DNA of 9,195 bases from Proteobacteria bacterium UBA664 (lineage in GTDB: Bacteria > Pseudomonadota > Gammaproteobacteria > UBA7966): assembly GCA_002299125.1 (NCBI GenBank), contig DBNU01000091.1:1-9195 (forward strand). Reading direction: 5' to 3'. Positions 5,060-9,195 of this stretch are shown piece by piece. Numbering within the stretch: the stretch's first letter is position 1; every line of letters starts with the position of its first letter. The position numbers and the translations under genes were made by a program. Under the pieces are notes generated by a model. That model did no database searches. It had not been told where the DNA came from and was given only the letters and a program-made list of their open reading frames with translations.

Positions 5060-6298
5060 ATGGCCATCACGAACACCGAATTCTCCACCCTCCTCGATCT
5101 CGCGAAGGGGGGCGATGTCGACGCGCAGGCAGCCTTGGGCGACCTGTATTTCAATGGCTGGGGGGTGCGGACCGACCTCGCCCTGGCGCGCAACTGGTAC
5201 ACCCGCGCAGCCGAACTCGGACACGCGCATTCCTGCTACCGACTCGCGCAGATGCACGCGCGCGGCAACGGCGTCGTCCACGACACCCAGCACGCGCGCG
5301 AATGGTTCGAGCGAGCGGCCGAATTGGGCTACGCGCCGGCGCAGGCGGCGCTGGCCTGGTTCCATCAGCGGGGCATCGGCGGCCCGGTGGATCTCGAACG
5401 TGCCCTGCACTGGTATCGGCAGGGGGCCATCGGTGGCAGCGCCGTGGCGCGTTTCAATCTGGGGCTGATGTGCGCCCTCGGTCAGGGTGTTACGAAGGAT
5501 CTCACGGAGGCGATCACCTGGTACCGGGCGGCTTCGGCCCAGGGCTATCCGCAGGCGCAGGTGAACCTGGCCGTGGCCTATCTGCGTGGTGAGGGGGTCG
5601 AGCGCGACCCTGCCGAGGCCCTGCGCTGGTATTTGGCTGCCGCCAATCAGGGCTATGCCAAGGCCCAGTACCACCTCGGCCTGCTGTACGCGTCGGGCGA
5701 GGGTATTCCGCAGGATGATCGGGTCGCCGCCCAGTGGCAGCGCCGCGCGGCCGAGCAGGGTTTCCACCGTGCCCAATATCAGCTTGGCCTGATACATCGT
5801 CATGGTCTGGGTGTGCGTGCGGACGAGGCAGAGGCCTTGCGCTGGTTTCTCGAGGCCGCTGATCAGGGCCATCCGAAGGCGCAATATCAGGTGGCCATGG
5901 CCTATCTGCGCGGTGAAGGGCTCGCGCGCGACCCGGTTGCGGGGCGTGAATGGCTGCGCAAGGCCGCCGAAGGTGGATATCACAAGGCCCAGTACCGCCA
6001 CGGGCTCGCCCTGCTCGAACGCTCCGAGGAATCTCAGGCAGGTGCCGTGGCCGCCCGCGCCTGGTTGCAGCGTGCGGCTGCCGAGGGCAATGCGAACGCC
6101 CTCTACGCACTCGGGGTACTGCACGCCAGTGGTGAAGGCGGGCCGCGTGACCTGCTCGCGGCCTACCGCTGTCTGGCACAGGCCGAGCGGGGAGGCGATG
6201 AGCGGGCCTCTGCGCATCTGGCCCGCGTGGCCGCACGGCTGACGGCGGAGCAGATCGAGGGGCTTCAGGCCGAGCTCGGCAGACGGGACAGCGCCTGA
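5060..6298 (+). CDS. Sel1-repeat (tetratricopeptide-like) protein
   Basis: A 412-residue solenoid built almost only of Sel1-like repeats. After an 18-residue cap come repeats of 36 residues starting at about 19, 55, 91, 127, 163, 199, 235, 271, 307 (37 residues, degenerate) and 344, with a C-terminal half-repeat from 380. Typical units read AQYxLGLxYxxGEGxxxD...EALRWYxxAAxQG. Such arrays act as scaffolds for protein complexes. There is no signal peptide, membrane helix or catalytic domain, so it is probably a cytoplasmic adaptor, unlike many secreted Sel1 proteins. I chose the ATG at 5060, where the repeat cap begins. An in-frame ATG at 4919 would run through the tandem DNA repeat and looks non-coding. 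No strong ribosome-binding site precedes 5060. The partner cannot be deduced from the neighbours. Confidence 0.92.
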   Translation: MAITNTEFSTLLDLAKGGDVDAQAALGDLYFNGWGVRTDLALARNWYTRAAELGHAHSCYRLAQMHARGNGVVHDTQHAREWFERAAELGYAPAQAALAWFHQRGIGGPVDLERALHWYRQGAIGGSAVARFNLGLMCALGQGVTKDLTEAITWYRAASAQGYPQAQVNLAVAYLRGEGVERDPAEALRWYLAAANQGYAKAQYHLGLLYASGEGIPQDDRVAAQWQRRAAEQGFHRAQYQLGLIHRHGLGVRADEAEALRWFLEAADQGHPKAQYQVAMAYLRGEGLARDPVAGREWLRKAAEGGYHKAQYRHGLALLERSEESQAGAVAARAWLQRAAAEGNANALYALGVLHASGEGGPRDLLAAYRCLAQAERGGDERASAHLARVAARLTAEQIEGLQAELGRRDSA

Positions 6299-6322
6299 GG
6301 GGCGTAGTGGGGATCGCGGTCA

Positions 6323-6509
6323 ATGAGGTTGAACGGAGCAACACCGCCAGGCCATCGTACGGGTGGTCGGTGACCTCGGCGGGCCCGGGGCGCAGGTGCG
6401 ATTGTTCGGTTCTCGCCTTGACGACGTTCTGCGCGGTGGTGACGTCGATCTGCTGGTCGAACTGGCCGTGGATGCTGACGACATCCCCTGGGGCCGGATC
6501 CCGGAGTAG
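6323..6509 (+). pseudogene. minimal nucleotidyltransferase (MNT-type), frameshifted and truncated
   Basis: An ATG at 6323 begins MRL and then runs out of frame. Skipping one A near 6332-6333 joins it to TEQHRQAIVRVV, followed by the motif LFGSRLDDVLRGGDVDLLVEL. That segment has the GS and the DxD metal-binding pair (GS...GGDVDLL) of the polymerase-beta-like minimal nucleotidyltransferases, which often pair with HEPN proteins as antitoxins. The fragment ends at a TAG at 6507-6509 after about 61 residues, whereas the family usually has about 95-110. No HEPN partner follows; the tRNA gene comes next. The ATG lies 24 nt after the Sel1 stop, with GGGGAT upstream. In-frame GTG codons might allow a short product, but it would lack the rest of the fold. 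I judge it a non-functional remnant. Confidence 0.65.
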
Positions 6510-6537
6510 CGTTGTGGTGCCCGCAGCCAGGCCGGAG

Positions 6538-6543
6538 TAAACT
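6538..6543 (+). promoter_or_regulatory. possible -10 element of tRNA-Ser
   Basis: TAAACT, 12 nt before the mature tRNA 5' end, fits a -10 hexamer in four of six positions. A convincing -35 hexamer at 16-18 nt spacing is not seen; TTGTGG lies 20 nt upstream. It is listed because position and AT content fit. Confidence 0.3.
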
Positions 6544-6555
6544 TATGGCCCTCGC

Positions 6556-6647
6556 GGAGAGGTACCGAAGCGGTCATAACGGCACCGACTCGAAATCGGT
6601 TGAGCCTCGAAAGGGGCACGTGGGTTCGAATCCCACCCTCTCCGCCA
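6556..6647 (+). tRNA. tRNA-Ser (anticodon CGA)
   Basis: The acceptor arms GGAGAGG (6556-6562) and CCTCTCC (6637-6643) pair perfectly, followed by discriminator G and an encoded CCA. The anticodon stem ACCGA/TCGGT (6584-6588, 6596-6600) encloses the loop CTCGAAA with anticodon CGA at 6591-6593, which reads UCG. The T-arm GTGGG-TTCGAAT-CCCAC is at 6620-6636. A long variable arm (about 6601-6619) marks it as a class II serine tRNA. A TAAACT at 6538-6543 may be its -10 element. The region downstream shows no integrase or attachment-site duplication. Confidence 0.97.
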
Positions 6648-6720
6648 CCATTCATCACGCCAGCGTGCAGCCGAGACGGTCCGCCCCAGAGCGTGCTTCG
6701 CCTTGAGCCGATCCGCGCCC

Positions 6721-6736
6721 CGCCCGTACTCGGGCG
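6721..6736. terminator. short GC hairpin between tRNA-Ser and a convergent gene
   Basis: CGCCCG (6721-6726) pairs with CGGGCG (6731-6736) across a TACT loop. It lies 73 nt past the tRNA CCA and 34 nt beyond the stop of the convergent membrane protein gene. There is no T-tract, so termination is only suggested by position. Confidence 0.3.
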
Positions 6737-6770
6737 CAACAACGGGCCGCGCCTGCCCGACCTCCTGGGC

Positions 6771-7490
6771 TCAGATGCCTGTGTGCTCAGCGCCTGGCGA
6801 GGCCGCGGTGGATTGATCGCCCGGGTTGAAGCGGTCGTAGGTCTCAGGGTCGAACAGCCCGGCAGTCACTATTTGGTTGATCGGGATTACCTTCGTGAAC
6901 GCCTGAAGGTCTGGCTCAGCCGTGTCGGGGCCAAGAGCGAGGTAGACGGCTTGATAGAATGTGGTCCATTGGATCCGGTGATCGAGCGTTCGATAGCCGC
7001 TCATGGTCGGCAGGATCCGCAGGTAGGCGTCAGCGGCCCCGGGGTTCGGTGGCGTCCAGTCCAGCCAGCCGGCATAAACCTTTCCGGTCGCAAGGGTGAC
7101 TACTAGCTGGATCTCCCTTTCGGTCGCCTCGAAGAGCAACCGATCCAGGCCGTCACCGTGCTCCTGCACCGCGCGCCGACTCGCCTCCTCCAGACCCACG
7201 ATACGATTGATCACCTGCGGGGCGAACACGCCAAGCAAGAGCGCTCCCGTCGCCGTCCCCGAGTAATCCCAAGGGGCCAGCCAACGCCAAAGCGTCCCGG
7301 TGTGGGGACAGTGCTCCAGCAAGAGCAGCGTGACGATTCGCGCGCAGACCAGCAGGACGACGGCGACGGAGGCCGCAGCGAAGATCAAGCGCTCGCCTGA
7401 CTGCTTTGCCGCCCTGAATGCCAACAGGTGAGTGCCGGAAACGAGCAGGCAGCCGCCGAGCAGCGGCAGCAGCAGGAGGTTGAACGGCAC
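6771..7490 (-). CDS. uncharacterised three-helix membrane protein with a C-terminal soluble domain
   Basis: A 239-residue protein from a GTG start at 7490. Hydrophobic helices lie at about residues 4-25, 35-58 and 76-98. A soluble region follows with a beta-rich stretch, IQLVVTLATGKVYAGWLDW (127-145), a conserved-looking RILPTMSGYRTLD (158-170) and IQWTTFY (173-179), and a tail with KVIPINQIVTAGLFD (200-214). 'Short chain, KVYAGW, then SGYR' suggests a small barrel-like domain on the cytoplasmic side, but I do not recognise a named family. The start is the first one after an in-frame stop 27 nt upstream, which is the stop of the 61-residue gene. GGGG about 11 nt upstream is a weak ribosome-binding site. 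It is probably co-transcribed with that small gene. Confidence 0.75.
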   Translation of the reverse strand: MPFNLLLLPLLGGCLLVSGTHLLAFRAAKQSGERLIFAAASVAVVLLVCARIVTLLLLEHCPHTGTLWRWLAPWDYSGTATGALLLGVFAPQVINRIVGLEEASRRAVQEHGDGLDRLLFEATEREIQLVVTLATGKVYAGWLDWTPPNPGAADAYLRILPTMSGYRTLDHRIQWTTFYQAVYLALGPDTAEPDLQAFTKVIPINQIVTAGLFDPETYDRFNPGDQSTAASPGAEHTGI

Positions 7491-7517
7491 GCCGGACGAG
7501 CCCCGCCGAGGTAGCCG

Positions 7518-7703
7518 TTACTTGCGCGTCACGCCCCCAGCCACGTCGGGCTGCCCGGAGATCCGCCGCTGGATCTGGTTCATTGCCAACAGTTGTCGCT
7601 TCGCTCCCTCAGTGGCCAGCAGGCGGCTGAGATCGACCGAGCGCGCGCCGCTGCGCTCGACGGTGACGGTCGTGCCGGTCACCTTGGTGGACTTGTTGCT
7701 CAT
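7518..7703 (-). CDS. small protein of 61 residues, function unknown
   Basis: A short basic protein opening MSNKSTKVTGTTVTVERSG and continuing through a charged amphipathic segment (SRLLATEGAKRQLLAMNQIQ, about residues 26-45) to the end GGVTRK. No signal peptide or membrane helix is seen. The ATG at 7703 is preceded by GGAGGGG (minus strand) at good spacing, the strongest ribosome-binding site on this side of the window. The same frame stays open upstream to 7994, with another ATG at 7838 that would give 106 residues, but it lacks a comparable site. It ends 27 nt before the membrane protein gene, so the two are probably one operon. I do not recognise it. Its short length keeps confidence moderate. 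Confidence 0.6.
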   Translation of the reverse strand: MSNKSTKVTGTTVTVERSGARSVDLSRLLATEGAKRQLLAMNQIQRRISGQPDVAGGVTRK

Positions 7704-7968
7704 GGCAGCCCCTCCGGGTGACACCGAATAGGTGACTGTGAGTATCGACTCGCCACGAGGTTCGTCCATACCCCGGTCCAGATCCGCAAAGGCCCTCCCG
7801 GTGCGGGTCCACAGCGCGCTGCGCTTCCGGGCATCCATGTCCCGTCCAGCGGGTGCGGCCGTGAGGGCGTTAATGGAGGCCTGATCCTGATTGCTCGCCG
7901 ACCGGCTGCGACCGCCGCCGATTGGCCGGATGTCCGCCTTCGCGCCGAGCGCCGCTGAAGCCCCTGGT

Positions 7969-9195
7969 TCAGCCGACGCCGAAACCCGCGGCAAGGTCCT
8001 TCATGCGCTGGCCGATGAGCCCGGTCGCTGCGTTCTGGCCGGCGGCCTGCGTCTCACGTGCGGCGGTTGCGTTCTCTTCGCTCATCTGTGCGATGTGTTC
8101 GACCTGCTGGGCGATCTCTCGTGCCGCGCTCGCCTGCTCCTGCAGGGCGTGGCGGATCTCCACCACGGCACTCGCCACCCGGTTCGCCTTGTCGCGGATC
8201 CCGGAGATGGAATCGCCCAGCACCTGCGCGCTTTGCACACCGCTCTCGACCTGCGTGACCACGGCCTGCATGTCGCCGGCCGCGGCGCGGGTGCGCCGCT
8301 GGATACCCTCGACCATGGTGGCGATGCGGGTGGTCGATTCCGCCGTCCCTTCGGCGAGCTTGCGCACCTCGTCGGCCACGACGGCGAAGCCACGGCCCTG
8401 TTGCCCGGCGCGCGCCGCCTCGATTGCGGCGTTGAGTGCCAGCAGATTGGTCTGATCGGCGATGTCCTTGATGGTCACCACGATCTGCCCGATCTCGCCC
8501 GAGATCTTCTCGAGTTCGCGAATGCCGGCGGCGGCCTCGGTCACTGAAGTCGCTGCCTGTCCGATGTCGCGCACGATGTGCTGGGTAGTGGCCGCACCGG
8601 CGGTTGCCGCCTCATCCGCGGCGGTGGCGGCAGTCTGCACCGATCCGGCATGACTCTTCAGCTCTTCGATGGAGACGGAGAACTCCTCCACCGCAGCCGC
8701 GACCTTGACCGTGGCATCGGACTGCGCCTGACCGGTATCGAGGGTGTGCGCGGCCGAGGCCGCGAGACCCCGCGCGGACTCGTCGAGCCGGCGCCCGCCC
8801 TGGGCCAGCGAATGCGTGATCTCGAGCAGCCGGTTGCGCACGATGACGAGCTGATTGCCGATGCGGCTCGCAGGACTGTCGTCGAGGATCGGCAGTGCGC
8901 CGGCCAGATCGCCCCGCGCGAGCTCTGTGGCCAGTACGCCCATGCGCTCGAGGCGGTGCGTCTCGCCGCTGGTCAGGGCCACGGCGCAGAGGTAGAACGC
9001 GAGCAGCGTGCCCACGGCCAGCGCCACCGTCAGATGCCCGGTGAGGCCGGCACCGGCGAGCACGGCCAGGCACGGCAGCAGGGGCAGGCCGAAGCGCAGG
9101 GTGGGTCCCAGCCGCGCGCAGTGGGCAGTGATCTGCGCCCAGGTGCGACTCCCCTGCTGCACGCGGCCGCGGCCGAGCCGGATCGCAGCTCCGCT
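7969..9195 (-). CDS. methyl-accepting chemotaxis protein (5' end at or beyond the window edge)
   Basis: A chemoreceptor that signals through CheA/CheW. Counting from a GTG at 9162 gives 397 residues. Two hydrophobic helices at about 24-42 and 44-65 are separated by only one or two residues, so there is essentially no periplasmic sensor. A HAMP-like region (about 66-120) and a long cytoplasmic coiled coil follow. The hairpin tip has the hallmark DQTNLLALNAAIEAARAG (236-253) and GRGFAVVADEVRKLAE (256-271). The C-terminus, LAAGFGVG, lacks a CheR/CheB-docking NWETF-type pentapeptide. No ribosome-binding site precedes the GTG and the frame stays open to the last base, so the true start may lie outside the window. 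Its 3' end is followed by about 265 nt without a clear gene. Confidence 0.93.
   Translation of the reverse strand, partial: SGAAIRLGRGRVQQGSRTWAQITAHCARLGPTLRFGLPLLPCLAVLAGAGLTGHLTVALAVGTLLAFYLCAVALTSGETHRLERMGVLATELARGDLAGALPILDDSPASRIGNQLVIVRNRLLEITHSLAQGGRRLDESARGLAASAAHTLDTGQAQSDATVKVAAAVEEFSVSIEELKSHAGSVQTAATAADEAATAGAATTQHIVRDIGQAATSVTEAAAGIRELEKISGEIGQIVVTIKDIADQTNLLALNAAIEAARAGQQGRGFAVVADEVRKLAEGTAESTTRIATMVEGIQRRTRAAAGDMQAVVTQVESGVQSAQVLGDSISGIRDKANRVASAVVEIRHALQEQASAAREIAQQVEHIAQMSEENATAARETQAAGQNAATGLIGQRMKDLAAGFGVG

Noticed and set aside
4526..6217. 563-residue minus-strand open frame opposite the Sel1 gene
   Set aside because: It mirrors the repetitive Sel1 coding sequence, so it inherits an open frame and repetition; no independent coding evidence.
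6320..6742. Minus-strand and plus-strand open frames across the tRNA (GGIRTHVPLSR and RYRSGHNGTDSKS peptides)
   Set aside because: These are well-known spurious translations of tRNA-Ser genes.
6548..6770. tRNA-Ser as the attachment site of an integrated element
   Set aside because: No integrase, no repeated tRNA 3' end and no compositional break are seen on either side within the window.
7891..8547. 218-residue plus-strand open frame opposite the chemoreceptor gene
   Set aside because: Antisense shadow of the conserved signalling domain, with leucine/histidine/glycine-rich sequence and no motif.

Overview
The window is GC-rich chromosomal DNA, most likely from a gammaproteobacterium. This rests on the base composition, the tRNA-Ser(CGA) with an encoded CCA end, a C-terminal exosortase-type sorting signal of the gammaproteobacterial VPxPAA-WLLGS flavour, REP-like intergenic palindromes and a chemotaxis receptor. 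A Chromatiales/Ectothiorhodospiraceae-like source is a guess. There is no intact mobile element, no CRISPR array and no recognisable defence island. Most of the very long alternative reading frames in this DNA are GC-driven shadows.

Layout from left to right. Positions 157-2070 (+) hold a two-gene unit: a DUF900-type alpha/beta hydrolase and a protein that may have a lysozyme-like fold. Positions 2119-2304 hold palindromic repeats at a convergent junction. Positions 2344-2697 (-) hold the C-terminal remnant of a PEP-CTERM-type exported protein with no credible start. Positions 2698-3369 are a gene-poor stretch with three sequence dyads. They lead into a small RRM RNA-binding protein at 3370-3684 (+). 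A REP-like palindrome at 3728-3799 separates it from the convergent unit 3810-4805 (-), which holds a class I glutamine amidotransferase and an 87-residue two-helix membrane protein. An AT-rich divergent promoter region (about 4843-4886) and a tandem 21-bp repeat (4981-5022) precede a Sel1-repeat protein at 5060-6298 (+). Just behind it is a frameshifted and truncated nucleotidyltransferase (6323-6509), then tRNA-Ser(CGA) at 6556-6647. The right end is minus-strand: an uncharacterised three-helix membrane protein (6771-7490), a 61-residue protein immediately upstream of it (7518-7703), and a methyl-accepting chemotaxis protein (7969 to the window edge) with almost no periplasmic domain.

Functional links are modest. 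Likely transcription units are 157-2070, 4805-3810 and 7703-6771. The clearest signs of decay are the PEP-CTERM remnant and the nucleotidyltransferase fragment beside the tRNA. The least explained gene sets are the hydrolase/lysozyme-like pair and the small-protein/membrane-protein pair. I do not see a complete new system that I could defend.
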